Assembly: GCF_900129135.1 (NCBI RefSeq)
Contig: NZ_FQVI01000002.1
Coordinates: forward strand, 248,001 to 312,000
Direction of reading: 5' to 3'
From: Lactonifactor longoviformis DSM 17459
Lineage (GTDB): Bacteria; Bacillota; Clostridia; Lachnospirales; Lachnospiraceae
Length of the DNA stretch: 64,000 bases
In this document: positions 1 through 8,169 of the stretch, one piece after another
Layout: every line of letters starts with the position of its first letter
Numbering within the stretch: the first letter of the stretch is position 1
Translations under genes and position numbers: made by a program
The notes under the pieces: model-generated
What the model saw: only the letters and a program-made list of their open reading frames with translations
Told to the model about the DNA's origin: nothing
Database searches by the model: none

Positions 1-552
1 GCGCTTGGCTATAAAGCTGGCAACAAAGAGAGACACAGGGGTGATCAGGACTACAATAAGTGTAATCTTAACATGAATGGAGAGCATAAATCCCAGTGTG
101 CCCACAATTGTGACTACCCCGGTAAACAGTTGGGTAAATCCCATAAGAAGCCCGTCTGAAAACTGATCCACATCTGTCACAATCCGGCTCATCATCTCCC
201 CTGGCTGATTGCTGTCAATATATTTAACCGGAACCTCTTCCAGATGTGCAAATGCCTTTCTGCGGATATCCCGCACCACACAAAAGGTAACATGGTTGGT
301 GGCCAGATTCATAAGCCACTGAGCCACGGCCGTAGCAGCCACTACAAACCCCAGTTTTACAATAATTTTCAACACCCCGTCAAAGAGAACCTGACCTTTT
401 CCCAGAATAAGGTCTACCCCTTCTCCGATTAAGATAGGCGCATACAGGGTGAATGTCACACTTATAAGGGCAAATACAAGAATCACAGCTACGTATCCGC
501 TGTAAGGCCGTATAAAATCCAATACTCTTTTCAATGTATCTTTCTGTTTCAT
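1..552 (-). CDS. ABC exporter permease/ATPase subunit, partial (3' part outside window)
   Basis: The first 184 codons of an ABC exporter half-transporter are visible, beginning with an ATG at 552 that overlaps the stop of the upstream partner (ATGA overlap). The translation begins MKQKDTLKRVLDFIRPY and has alternating hydrophobic segments typical of the six-helix type 1 exporter domain. It includes the coupling-region stretch PVKYIDSNQPGEMMSRIVTDVDQ, which matches the family pattern around 'F...ptGdimsRltnDvd'. The nucleotide-binding domain lies beyond the window edge. Because the neighbouring subunit has a degenerate ATP site, this subunit is expected to carry the canonical Walker B Glu; that cannot be checked here. 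Substrate unknown (drug, lipid or peptide export are all possible). Confidence 0.85.
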   Translation of the reverse strand, partial: MKQKDTLKRVLDFIRPYSGYVAVILVFALISVTFTLYAPILIGEGVDLILGKGQVLFDGVLKIIVKLGFVVAATAVAQWLMNLATNHVTFCVVRDIRRKAFAHLEEVPVKYIDSNQPGEMMSRIVTDVDQFSDGLLMGFTQLFTGVVTIVGTLGFMLSIHVKITLIVVLITPVSLFVASFIAKR

Positions 553-2285
553 CCCCTCTGCACCTCCTCTCCGGATAACTGGGAGGTACAGATCTCTTCG
601 TATACCCGGCAGTTCTCCATAAGCTCCCGGTGGGTTCCCATACCTGCCATCCTGCCGTCATCCAATACCAGTATCTTATCTGCATATTTGATCGACGAAG
701 CCCTTTGCGATACGATAAAAACGGTCATTCCCCTTGTCTTTTCTTTTATGGCTTTTCTCAGCGCTGCATCCGTGGCAAAATCAAGAGCTGAGGCACTGTC
801 ATCCAGAATCAGAATATCCGGCTTTCCCACAAGGGCCCTGGCTATAGTCAGGCGCTGACGCTGGCCGCCCGAAAGGTTACTGCCCCCCTGTTGAATTTTA
901 AGATCCAGCCCCTCTTCTTTCGCTTCCACAAAGTCTCTGGCCTGGGCAATGTCCAGAGCCTCACGGATCTCACTGTCCGAGGCATCTTCTTTTCCCCATT
1001 TCATATTGTCCCGCAGTGTCCCCTGAAAAAGAACCGCCTTCTGAGGCACTAAGCCAATCCGACTGCGGATATACTCCAATTGATACTCCTGTATGGACCG
1101 GCCTCTAAAGAGCACCTCTCCTTCGGAGGTATCATATAATCTGGGAATCAGATGAACCAACGTTGATTTGCCGGATCCGGTTCCCCCGATAATTCCTATG
1201 GTCTCACCCTGAGCGGCCGAAAAAGATATCTCCTCCAGCGCATTTTCCTTTGCATTTGCATAAGAAAAGGATACCCCTCTGAATTCCACAGCCGGCACCT
1301 CCCCATCGCCCTCACTTCCAGTCTTTTCTCCCCCGCACATAGACGGCTGCGTATGAAAGACTTCATTGATCCGAATGGCTGACGCCGTTGCCTTTGTAAA
1401 TGTGATGATCAGATTTGCCAGAGCAATCAGCGCCAGAAGAATCTGAGACATGTAGTTTATTAGGGCAATCAACTCCCCCTGGGTAATCTCCCCGCTGTCT
1501 ACCACATAACCTCCGGACCACAGAATTGCCATTATCGCCAGATTCACTACTACATAGGTGGCCGGGTTGAGCAGGGCGGAGATCCTACCCGCATGCAGCT
1601 GTATCCTGGTAAGCGCTCCTGTGGTTTCCTCAAAACGGCTGATTTCTTCCTGCTGTTTTGAAAATGCGCGAACCACTCTGGCTCCTATGTGGTTTTCTCT
1701 GGTAAGCAGGGAAACTCTGTCCAGTGCCGCCTGAGCACTTTTGTAGATGGGGATCGTACTTTTTACTATAAAATAAATAATCAAAGAGATTACGGGCACG
1801 GCAATCAGAAATATCACCGTCATCTTAACACTTATAGTGAAAGCCATAAGTACTGCCCCCACAACAATAAAGGGAGATCTCAGAAACAGCCGCAGAACCA
1901 GATTCACCCCTGCCTGGGCCTGGTTAATGTCACTGGTCATCCGGGTTACCAGGGTCGGGGTTCCCAGGATATCCAGCTCCGTATATGACATATTGTTTAT
2001 ATGTGCGAATAGGTCTCTTCTCAGCGCTGTACCAAAACCCATAGCCGCTTTTGCCGCAAAATACTGGGCGGTCAGTGAACAGATCAGTCCCAGCACCCCG
2101 AAGGAAACCAGAAGAAGCCCCATACGCCAGATATAGGGCCTGTCATGGTTTCTAATGCCTGTATCAATGATAGCTGCCATAACAAGGGGCACAATCAGCT
2201 CAAAGCAGGCCTCCAGCATTTTAAACAGGGGGCCCATAATACTCTCTTTTTTATAATCTTTTAGATATCGAATCAGCTCTCTCAT
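549..2285 (-). CDS. ABC exporter permease/ATPase subunit with degenerate ATP site
   Basis: A 578-residue half-exporter: an N-terminal transmembrane domain (residues about 15-300) and a C-terminal ATPase domain with Walker A GGTGSGKST, ABC signature LSGGQRQR (about 471) and Walker B ILILDD. Two catalytic positions are changed: the residue after the Walker B Asp is Asp instead of Glu (about 496), and the H-loop reads VSQR, with Gln in place of His. In heterodimeric exporters such as the BmrC/BmrD, LmrC/LmrD and TM287/288 pairs, exactly one subunit carries such a degenerate site. The downstream gene overlaps this one by 4 bp and is the other half. RBS-like AAAGGA precedes the ATG. Substrate not predictable from sequence. 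Confidence 0.92.
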   Translation of the reverse strand: MRELIRYLKDYKKESIMGPLFKMLEACFELIVPLVMAAIIDTGIRNHDRPYIWRMGLLLVSFGVLGLICSLTAQYFAAKAAMGFGTALRRDLFAHINNMSYTELDILGTPTLVTRMTSDINQAQAGVNLVLRLFLRSPFIVVGAVLMAFTISVKMTVIFLIAVPVISLIIYFIVKSTIPIYKSAQAALDRVSLLTRENHIGARVVRAFSKQQEEISRFEETTGALTRIQLHAGRISALLNPATYVVVNLAIMAILWSGGYVVDSGEITQGELIALINYMSQILLALIALANLIITFTKATASAIRINEVFHTQPSMCGGEKTGSEGDGEVPAVEFRGVSFSYANAKENALEEISFSAAQGETIGIIGGTGSGKSTLVHLIPRLYDTSEGEVLFRGRSIQEYQLEYIRSRIGLVPQKAVLFQGTLRDNMKWGKEDASDSEIREALDIAQARDFVEAKEEGLDLKIQQGGSNLSGGQRQRLTIARALVGKPDILILDDSASALDFATDAALRKAIKEKTRGMTVFIVSQRASSIKYADKILVLDDGRMAGMGTHRELMENCRVYEEICTSQLSGEEVQRG

Positions 2286-2298
2286 TGATTAGTTTCCT

Positions 2299-3267
2299 TT
2301 ATACATCGTTTTTTCCCTTTTGCGCGCGGTTAAAAGTATAGCATACTTCCCGGTTCTTTTCTATGAATGTCAGGATATTTTGATAGACTTTTTCTTTCCC
2401 TTTCTCGTTTAATATTTCGTGCCGCATACCCGGATAGCGCTTTTGAGTGATGTTATGGTAGCCTGCTCTGTAGAGGCAGCGAATGGCATGATAAAATTTC
2501 CTGCCGCTTCCGATACAGGGATCCTCCGTCCCTCCCAGAAAAAGTATGGGAAGCTGCGGATTATAGCATTTCCAGTTCTTCTGATTGTATGTCTCCTCCA
2601 TCAGATTCAGCAATCCCAGATATGCATCGCAGGAAAACGTGAATCCGCAGAGCCTGGACCTGTCATATTCTTCTACAACCTCAGGAACTGAGCACGTCCA
2701 CCCAAAGCGGCTTTTTTCACCGGGAAATCTGGCCATATAGCTTCCAAAGGAAAGGGCTTCCAGCAATTTGCTTCTGTGCCTGCTCCCAAAAAGCTTTCCC
2801 TCTGTCCAAGCGATGAGAATCCCCAGCTTCACTGCCGGATTCTTGCTGGGTGATCCCGTTAAAATCAGGGTCTGTATCTGATCATCATATTTCTTTATAT
2901 AGTTTCTGGCTATCAGGGAGCCCATACTGTGCCCCAGAAGAATCACCGGCACACCGGGCCACTGCTCCTTCGCCAGACAAGTCACCTGAAAGAGATCCTC
3001 TACCAGAGCATCGGCTCCCCCTCCGTAGAAATACCCCAGGTCCTCCTGGCTGCGGATACTTTTGCCATGCCCTCTGTGATCGTGAATGATACAGGCGTAG
3101 CCATGGGAAGCCAGATATTTCATCAGAGGAAGATACCGCTCTTTATATTCAGACATGCCATGGGAGATCTGAACAATGCCGCGTATCTCCCCCTTCGGTT
3201 CTACTGACCGCACATCCAGATCCAATTGGTCATAATTCGATGGTATCATAAGTTTATTTTCTATCAT
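2299..3267 (-). CDS. alpha/beta hydrolase (monoglyceride lipase/lysophospholipase-like)
   Basis: Serine hydrolase of the alpha/beta-hydrolase fold, 'serine aminopeptidase S33/Hydrolase_4' type. The nucleophile elbow is GHSMGS (Ser about residue 114). An oxyanion/HG-like stretch VQISHGMSEYKERYLPL lies near the N terminus, YACIIHDHRGHGKS follows, and the likely catalytic His is in GMRHEILNE near the C terminus. These motifs are typical of monoacylglycerol-lipase/lysophospholipase-like enzymes acting on lipid esters; the real substrate is unknown. No signal peptide is visible, so it is probably cytoplasmic. I prefer the ATG at 3267; an in-frame GTG three codons upstream (3276) lies closer to the GGAGAGGAA ribosome-binding site and is possible. 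It ends 13 bp before the ABC gene and may be cotranscribed with it. Confidence 0.85.
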   Translation of the reverse strand: MIENKLMIPSNYDQLDLDVRSVEPKGEIRGIVQISHGMSEYKERYLPLMKYLASHGYACIIHDHRGHGKSIRSQEDLGYFYGGGADALVEDLFQVTCLAKEQWPGVPVILLGHSMGSLIARNYIKKYDDQIQTLILTGSPSKNPAVKLGILIAWTEGKLFGSRHRSKLLEALSFGSYMARFPGEKSRFGWTCSVPEVVEEYDRSRLCGFTFSCDAYLGLLNLMEETYNQKNWKCYNPQLPILFLGGTEDPCIGSGRKFYHAIRCLYRAGYHNITQKRYPGMRHEILNEKGKEKVYQNILTFIEKNREVCYTFNRAQKGKNDV

Positions 3268-3331
3268 TATTACCACTTCCTCTCCTTTTTTATTTATTGA
3301 TTATACATTTTGCCCAATATTTCCGAAACGA

Positions 3332-3371
3332 TTGACAAACAATTGACACGACGGTATGATTACAGTATAGT
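3332..3371 (+). promoter_or_regulatory. two overlapping sigma-A promoters for the purine permease
   Basis: TTGACA (3332-3337) is 17 bp from TATGAT (3355-3360). A second TTGACA (3343-3348) is 17 bp from TATAGT (3366-3371). The two promoters are offset by 11 bp, and ATTGACA is duplicated at the same offset. Both would start transcription just before the permease ribosome-binding site. Confidence 0.75.
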
Positions 3372-3420
3372 ACAAATGTGTTTTATTGTCACTAAATTCA
3401 AGGGGAAAAGGAGATATTGT

Positions 3421-4779
3421 ATGGAGAAATTATTTAAACTCAAAGAACACAATACGGATGTCAGAACCGAAGTCATGGCCGGAATCACAACTTTCCTGAC
3501 TATGGCTTACATCCTGGCTGTCAATCCTGATCTGCTCAGCGCTTCAGGGATGGACAGCGGCGCAGTATTTACGGCAACCGCTCTGGCCTCCGCCCTGGCC
3601 ACCTTCATCATGGCTTTCTGGGCAAACTATCCCATCGCTTTATCCGCAGGCATGGGACTGAATGCCTACTTTGCCTTCAGCGTTTGTCTTGTTGACTTAA
3701 AGGACATTCAGGATCCCTGGAAAATTGCTCTGGCCGCTGTCTTTGTGGAAGGTATTGTCTTTATCCTGTTATCCTTCTTCAAATTCAGAGAAACCATTGT
3801 TAATTCTATTCCCAAAAACCTGAAGCTTGGGATCACAGCAGGCATCGGACTCTTCATTGCCTTCATCGGCCTTCAGGGTGCCGGGGTGACTGTCAGCAAT
3901 GATTCCACACTGGTAGGTCTCGGAAGCTTTGCATCTCCCGGTGTTACCTTATGTGTTATCGGCGTGATTGCCATTGCAGTAATGAACCATTACAAGGTAA
4001 AGGGTTCTATCCTCTGGGGAATCCTTGGAACCTGGGTTCTGGGTATGATCGCCCAGGGAATCGGCTGGTATGCAGTGGATCCGGAAAACGGAGTTTACTC
4101 CCTGATTCCTTCCCTGTCTGCCTCCAGTTTTATTCCCCCGTCCATCGCCCCTACATTTTTCCAATTTGATTTCAGCTGGGTAGGCGGACATATATTTGAA
4201 TTTATTGTCATTGTTTTTTCTTTCTTATTTGTAGATTTATTTGACACAGTAGGCACCGTTATCGGGATTGCCGATCAGGGCAATCTGCTGGACAAAGACG
4301 GCAAGTTGCCCCGTGTGGGCCGTGTGCTTATGGCAGATGCTATCGGTACCACCGCAGGCGCAGTTCTGGGTACCTCTACCATCACAAGCTTTGTAGAATC
4401 CAGCGCGGGTGTTGCAGAGGGAGGCAAGACAGGCCTTACGGCACTCACAACCGGAATTCTTTTCCTGGTAGCACTTTTCCTGTCACCTATCTTTCTGGCA
4501 ATCCCGTCCTTTGCCACAGCACCGGCCCTTATTATCGTAGGACTGAATATGGCTTCCGCTGTACTTAAGATGGACTTCTCAGTAGATATGGCAGACGCGC
4601 TGGGCGGTTACCTGGCATTTCTGATGATGCCTTTGACTTATTCCATTGCCAATGGTATTATGTTCGGTATTCTGACCTGGATCGTAGTGAAGCTTTTTAC
4701 AAAAAAAGCAAAAGATATCCATCCCATTATGTATGTAATCGGCATTCTCTTCCTGCTGAGAATTGTCAGCACTTTATAG
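3421..4779 (+). CDS. NCS2-family purine permease (AzgA/PbuG type)
   Basis: A polytopic membrane protein of about 452 residues belonging to the AzgA/PbuG branch of NCS2 nucleobase transporters, which take up hypoxanthine, guanine and/or adenine by proton symport. Family signatures visible are TEVMAGITTFLTMAYILAVNP near the N terminus, GMGLNAYFAF, LFIAFIGLQGAG, the DLFDTVGT motif and GTSTITSFVESSAGVAEGGKTGL. The start at 3421 is chosen because AAAGGAG sits 8 bp upstream; an upstream in-frame ATG at 3310 would place the gene start ahead of its own promoters. The gene is divergent from the hydrolase and convergent with adenine deaminase, which makes a purine uptake plus deamination locus. No riboswitch fold is visible in its short leader. 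Confidence 0.93.
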   Translation: MEKLFKLKEHNTDVRTEVMAGITTFLTMAYILAVNPDLLSASGMDSGAVFTATALASALATFIMAFWANYPIALSAGMGLNAYFAFSVCLVDLKDIQDPWKIALAAVFVEGIVFILLSFFKFRETIVNSIPKNLKLGITAGIGLFIAFIGLQGAGVTVSNDSTLVGLGSFASPGVTLCVIGVIAIAVMNHYKVKGSILWGILGTWVLGMIAQGIGWYAVDPENGVYSLIPSLSASSFIPPSIAPTFFQFDFSWVGGHIFEFIVIVFSFLFVDLFDTVGTVIGIADQGNLLDKDGKLPRVGRVLMADAIGTTAGAVLGTSTITSFVESSAGVAEGGKTGLTALTTGILFLVALFLSPIFLAIPSFATAPALIIVGLNMASAVLKMDFSVDMADALGGYLAFLMMPLTYSIANGIMFGILTWIVVKLFTKKAKDIHPIMYVIGILFLLRIVSTL

Positions 4780-4827
4780 TTTTGTTTCCAATACAAAAAC
4801 AACCTAGTGACGAAATAAAACACATAG

Positions 4828-4860
4828 AAAGGACCCGGAGCTCTTCTCCGGGTCCTTTTT
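4828..4860. terminator. bidirectional intrinsic terminator between permease and adenine deaminase
   Basis: A 13-bp stem with arms AAAGGACCCGGAG and CTCCGGGTCCTTT and a 4-5 nt loop is followed by a T run on the plus strand and preceded by an A run. It lies between convergent genes and can serve both; its right edge overlaps the last codon of adenine deaminase. Confidence 0.85.
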
Positions 4861-6589
4861 AAAAGACTGCGTCCACAATTTCCTGGGTATCTGTATCCAC
4901 AAGGCCGAAGGTAGTCAGCTTCAGCCGGGGGATAACCGGCAGACTGATAAAGGCCAGTGTCATAAATGGATCAATTCCCTCCGGTACTCCCAGCTCTCTG
5001 GCTATCTTTTTCATTTTCAGTATCTGCCCCTCTACCTCCCTGAGCGGCCGGTCACTCATAATACCGGCAATCGGCAGGGGAAGCACTTCCAGAACCTCTC
5101 CGTCCAGCGCAATAGCCCATCCTCCCTGCATCTTTCTTACCGCCTCTGCCGCGGTGTACATATCCTGCTCACTGGCGCCTGCCACAATCAGGTTATGGGA
5201 GTCGTGTGCCACAGAGGATGCGATAGCCCCTTTTTTCAGCCCGTAATTCTTTACATAGCCCAGACCTATATGCCCGGTACAGAGATGCCGTTCCATAACA
5301 GCCAGCTTGATGATATCCTGCTGCACATCAGTGCCGTTGCTGGCAGAAGAATACTCTGTGATATATTCACCTGTGAGAATCTGTCCGGGGTGCAGTTCTA
5401 TCACGCGCATCTTCTCCGGCTGCCTGTCCCTGGATACCGGCAGATAAAAGTCTTCCACGGTAAAGCGCTTCATACGGAAGGTATGGGTAACACTTTCCTT
5501 CAGCTTGCTGTTCACCACAGGTTCCTGAACAGCGCAGCCGTTATGCCTGTCTGCGGCCAGAAGCCCCTTTTTATACACCTGTTCCACCTGAATCTGTTCC
5601 AAATCGCTGAGTACCACCAGATCCGCCTGATAAGATGGCGCTACCGCCCCCAGATGCTTCAGGCCGAAATAACGGGCCGTATTATAAGTTGCCATCTTTA
5701 CCGCTATGCAGGGATCTGCCCCGAGAGAGACCGCTTTGCGTATGATATAGTCAATATGCCCCAGTTTTTCCAGATCTCCCGGATGCTTGTCGTCTGTAAC
5801 CAACATCGCATGCTCACAGTAAGGGCGTTCAAAGAGAGGCATAAGAGCCTCCAGATTCTTTGCGGCCGTCCCTTCCCGAATCATCATCCACTGTCCCTGC
5901 CGGATTCGCTCCAGCCCCTCCTCTGCGGTTGCACATTCGTGGTCAGACATCACTCCTGCAGTGAGATATGCGCAGAGTTCTTTGCCTCCCAAACCAGGCG
6001 CATGCCCGTCAACTACCTTTCCCTGGGAAACAGCCTCCTGAATCTTTTTCAACACATTCATATCCCCCGCGACGGTTCCGACATAGTTCATGACTTCTGC
6101 CAGCCCCACTACCCTTTTAGACTGGTAGTAGGGTTTCAGCTCCTCCGCCTCAAGGCAGGCACCGCTTTCATCCAGCAAAGCGGCCGGTACACAGGAGGGA
6201 AGGACAAAATAAACCTCCAGGGGAAGCCCTTCTGTGGCTCTCATCATGTAATCTATCCCCTGTGTGCCGCACACGTTGGCAATCTCATGGGGGTCTGTAA
6301 AAACTGCTGTTGTGCCGTGGGGAAGTACAGTTCTGGCGAATTCTGCCGGCTGCATCATAGAGCTTTCCAGATGGATGTGTCCGTCCATAAAGCCGGGGGC
6401 AATATATTTGCCGGTACAGTCTACCTCCTTGCGGCCTCTGTATGAGCCGATTCCAACGATCATTCCTTCACAGACAGCTACATCCCCCTCCTGAATATCC
6501 TCTGTAAACACATTTACAATCTTTCCATGTTTCAGCACCAAATCGGCGTCTTCCAATCCTCTTGCAACTCTAATCTGCCTCTCCAGCAT
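4859..6589 (-). CDS. ade: adenine deaminase
   Basis: Amidohydrolase converting adenine to hypoxanthine plus ammonia, a salvage/catabolic step. The amidohydrolase metal motif is GFMDGHIHLESS, followed by the adenine-deaminase signature FTDPHEIANVCG. Further family blocks are VDGHAPGL, SDHECATAEEGLERI, VTDDKHPGDL and the C-terminal AVMERHLCTGHIGLGYVKNYGLKKGAIASSVAHDSHN. The length of about 576 residues is normal. The ATG at 6589 is chosen because GGAGGG lies 7 bp before it; an upstream ATG at 6616 has AAAGGGG directly abutting it and is less likely. It lies about 60 bp downstream of guanine deaminase on the same strand with no terminator visible between them, so the two are probably one transcript under the guanine riboswitch. 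Confidence 0.94.
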   Translation of the reverse strand: MLERQIRVARGLEDADLVLKHGKIVNVFTEDIQEGDVAVCEGMIVGIGSYRGRKEVDCTGKYIAPGFMDGHIHLESSMMQPAEFARTVLPHGTTAVFTDPHEIANVCGTQGIDYMMRATEGLPLEVYFVLPSCVPAALLDESGACLEAEELKPYYQSKRVVGLAEVMNYVGTVAGDMNVLKKIQEAVSQGKVVDGHAPGLGGKELCAYLTAGVMSDHECATAEEGLERIRQGQWMMIREGTAAKNLEALMPLFERPYCEHAMLVTDDKHPGDLEKLGHIDYIIRKAVSLGADPCIAVKMATYNTARYFGLKHLGAVAPSYQADLVVLSDLEQIQVEQVYKKGLLAADRHNGCAVQEPVVNSKLKESVTHTFRMKRFTVEDFYLPVSRDRQPEKMRVIELHPGQILTGEYITEYSSASNGTDVQQDIIKLAVMERHLCTGHIGLGYVKNYGLKKGAIASSVAHDSHNLIVAGASEQDMYTAAEAVRKMQGGWAIALDGEVLEVLPLPIAGIMSDRPLREVEGQILKMKKIARELGVPEGIDPFMTLAFISLPVIPRLKLTTFGLVDTDTQEIVDAVF

Positions 6590-6647
6590 ATGTGCTCCCT
6601 CCATCAATTCCTGCATCCCCTTTGCACACAGCCAAAGGAGACTGTCA

Positions 6648-7922
6648 TTATTTTATCTTTTTCCCTGCCACATATTTACCTGCTATCTGGCTGTCATCTG
6701 CCAGGTATATCAGGCGTTCCACTCTCTCTTTTACCGTCAGTTCCTGGGGATAGGGACACTGAGAATCATCCAAAACCACTGCGTCCATCTCATAGCCGGG
6801 TTCAAAGCTTCCCACTTTTCCGAAGAAGGATCCTCCCCCCTTCGTCCCCAGATAAAATGCTTCCTCAAAAGAAAGCGGTTTTAAGGAACTGTCAGAAAGC
6901 CTCCATCGGAGCTTTGAGGCCTGTATGGCATCTGCCATTGCCCTGAGAATAGATGTTGCAAATCCACCGGCCACATCACTCCCCAGCCCAATATTCATAT
7001 CCTGTTCCAGATAGGTCCTTACCGGTGCCACACCAGAAGACAGGTTTGTATTAGACTGCGGGCAGTGAGCAATGTAGACACCCCGCTGTTTCATCCGCCG
7101 TATCTCTTCCTCTTTGGAATGTACACAGTGAGCCATTACCGCAGGATATTCCCCTCCGAACAGCCCAAAGTGATCGTAGGCATCCCCGTAGAAATCAGAC
7201 CACGGGCAGAGCTCTCTCACCCATTCTACCTCTCCTTGATTCTCCGATAAATGAGACTGTACGGGAAGGCTGTATTCCCTTTGAATCTCCTTCAGTCCGC
7301 TCATCAGCTCATCTGTACAGCTGGGAATGAACCGGGGGGTAAGTATGGGACGTGTTCTCTCATATTTATCCCTGATCTTCCCAAGCCACCGCCTCGTGCT
7401 CTGCAGGGATTCCCCGGCGCTTTTCTCCCGGAGTTCATCCGGTGAATTCCGGTCCATATTTACCTTTCCCACCATCGTGATAAGCCCGGACTCCTCCAAA
7501 AGATCCATAAGCAGTTCCGTCGCCTCTTCATGTATGGTTCCAAATACCACCGCCCTGGTGGTGGCCCCATTCTTCAGATCCCGGACAAACATTTCATAAG
7601 CCTTCCCTGCATATTCCAGATCCCGGTATTTCGCCTCCTCCGGAAAGGTGTGTGTATTCAGCCAATCCAGAAGCTCCAGATCCATACCCAGCCCTCGGAA
7701 GGCATACTGGGGCGCATGGACATGAAGGTCCGTAAGGCCCGGAATAATCAGGCAGTTTCCCCAGTCCGTAATCTCTGCATCCTCGTATTGGGCGGGGAGA
7801 CTGGAATATACCCCCTCTACGATTCCCTGTCTGCTGACCAGATACCCCCTGTCTGCTGACTCCAGCTGCTTTTTTCCGGTGCTGTAACAAATGTTGCCCC
7901 GCAAAATCAATAACTCCTGCAT
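6648..7922 (-). CDS. guaD: guanine deaminase (amidohydrolase family)
   Basis: Zinc amidohydrolase of about 424 residues. The family signature PGLTDLHVHAPQYAFRG contains the HxH metal ligands. Other active-site blocks are VQSHLSEN, MAHCVHS, AHCPQSNTNLSSGVAP and LGSDVAGG, the last carrying the metal-binding Asp. The 'HVHAPQ' block is characteristic of guanine deaminase (guanine to xanthine plus ammonia) rather than of cytosine or chlorohydrolase relatives. The ATG at 7922 is preceded by AAGGAGG at 7 bp; a longer reading from 7967 would run back into the leader terminator and is rejected. The gene is headed by a guanine-class riboswitch and is followed by adenine deaminase, so expression probably responds to guanine directly. 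Confidence 0.9.
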   Translation of the reverse strand: MQELLILRGNICYSTGKKQLESADRGYLVSRQGIVEGVYSSLPAQYEDAEITDWGNCLIIPGLTDLHVHAPQYAFRGLGMDLELLDWLNTHTFPEEAKYRDLEYAGKAYEMFVRDLKNGATTRAVVFGTIHEEATELLMDLLEESGLITMVGKVNMDRNSPDELREKSAGESLQSTRRWLGKIRDKYERTRPILTPRFIPSCTDELMSGLKEIQREYSLPVQSHLSENQGEVEWVRELCPWSDFYGDAYDHFGLFGGEYPAVMAHCVHSKEEEIRRMKQRGVYIAHCPQSNTNLSSGVAPVRTYLEQDMNIGLGSDVAGGFATSILRAMADAIQASKLRWRLSDSSLKPLSFEEAFYLGTKGGGSFFGKVGSFEPGYEMDAVVLDDSQCPYPQELTVKERVERLIYLADDSQIAGKYVAGKKIK

Positions 7923-7946
7923 GTTTCTTCCTCCTTCCAAAACGCA

Positions 7947-7975
7947 CAAAAGTTCCCGCTCTGACACGGGAACTT
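7947..7975 (-). terminator. riboswitch expression-platform terminator
   Basis: RNA arms AAGUUCCCG (7975-7967) and CGGGAACUU (7958-7950) with an 8-nt loop are followed by UUUUG. The first four bases of the 5' arm (7975-7972) are also the 3' end of riboswitch helix P1, so aptamer closure and full terminator formation compete. Confidence 0.8.
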
Positions 7976-8034
7976 ATAGTCAACTATTACGGTAGTTGGT
8001 AGAAACGTCCGTCCAATTACGAACTTATATAAGT
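7972..8034 (-). ncRNA. purine riboswitch aptamer, guanine-type
   Basis: Read on the minus strand, the segment folds as the purine-riboswitch three-way junction. P1 is ACUUAUA/UAUAAGU, J1/2 is of the UAUAAG type, P2 is UUCGU/ACGGA, and J2/3 contains the invariant GUUUCUACC. P3 is AACUA/UAGUU with loop CCGUAA, and J3/1 is GACUAU. The specificity base in GACUAU is C, which pairs with guanine; adenine riboswitches have U there. Loop L2 (AAUUGG) is a little shorter than the canonical GAUAUGG. It sits 50 bp upstream of guanine deaminase. Confidence 0.9.
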
Positions 8035-8067
8035 ATACATTTATCCGTTTTCCTCTTATACAACTTT

Positions 8068-8096
8068 ATTATAATGGACACCGGAGGCACTGTCAA
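8068..8096 (-). promoter_or_regulatory. promoter of guanine deaminase/riboswitch transcript
   Basis: TTGACA (8091-8096, minus strand) is separated by 17 bp from a perfect TATAAT (8068-8073). Transcription would begin about 27 nt before the aptamer, so the riboswitch is the first structured element of the mRNA. Confidence 0.88.
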
Positions 8097-8120
8097 CTGT
8101 GGAATCGCCGCCTTTTCCTG

Positions 8121-8155
8121 AAAAAGAGCCTCTTTCCATAAGGAAAGAAGCTCCT
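8121..8155 (-). terminator. terminator of the ferredoxin gene
   Basis: On the minus strand a GAGC...TTTCC / GGAAAG...GCTC hairpin is followed by TTTTT. It separates the ferredoxin gene from the guanine deaminase promoter. Confidence 0.75.
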
Positions 8156-8169
8156 CAAATATGCCTCAT

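Noticed and set aside
3361-3420. Possible riboswitch in front of the purine permease
   Set aside because: The leader after the promoters is only about 50 nt and has none of the conserved purine-riboswitch core.
5195-6445. Long plus-strand open frame (416 codons) opposite adenine deaminase
   Set aside because: It is a shadow of the well-supported deaminase gene. It has no ribosome-binding site and its translation is low-complexity, rich in His, Cys and Leu, without any domain.
7923-7967. N-terminal extension of guanine deaminase by 15 codons
   Set aside because: It would be translated out of the riboswitch terminator and has no ribosome-binding site; AAGGAGG lies before the ATG at 7922.
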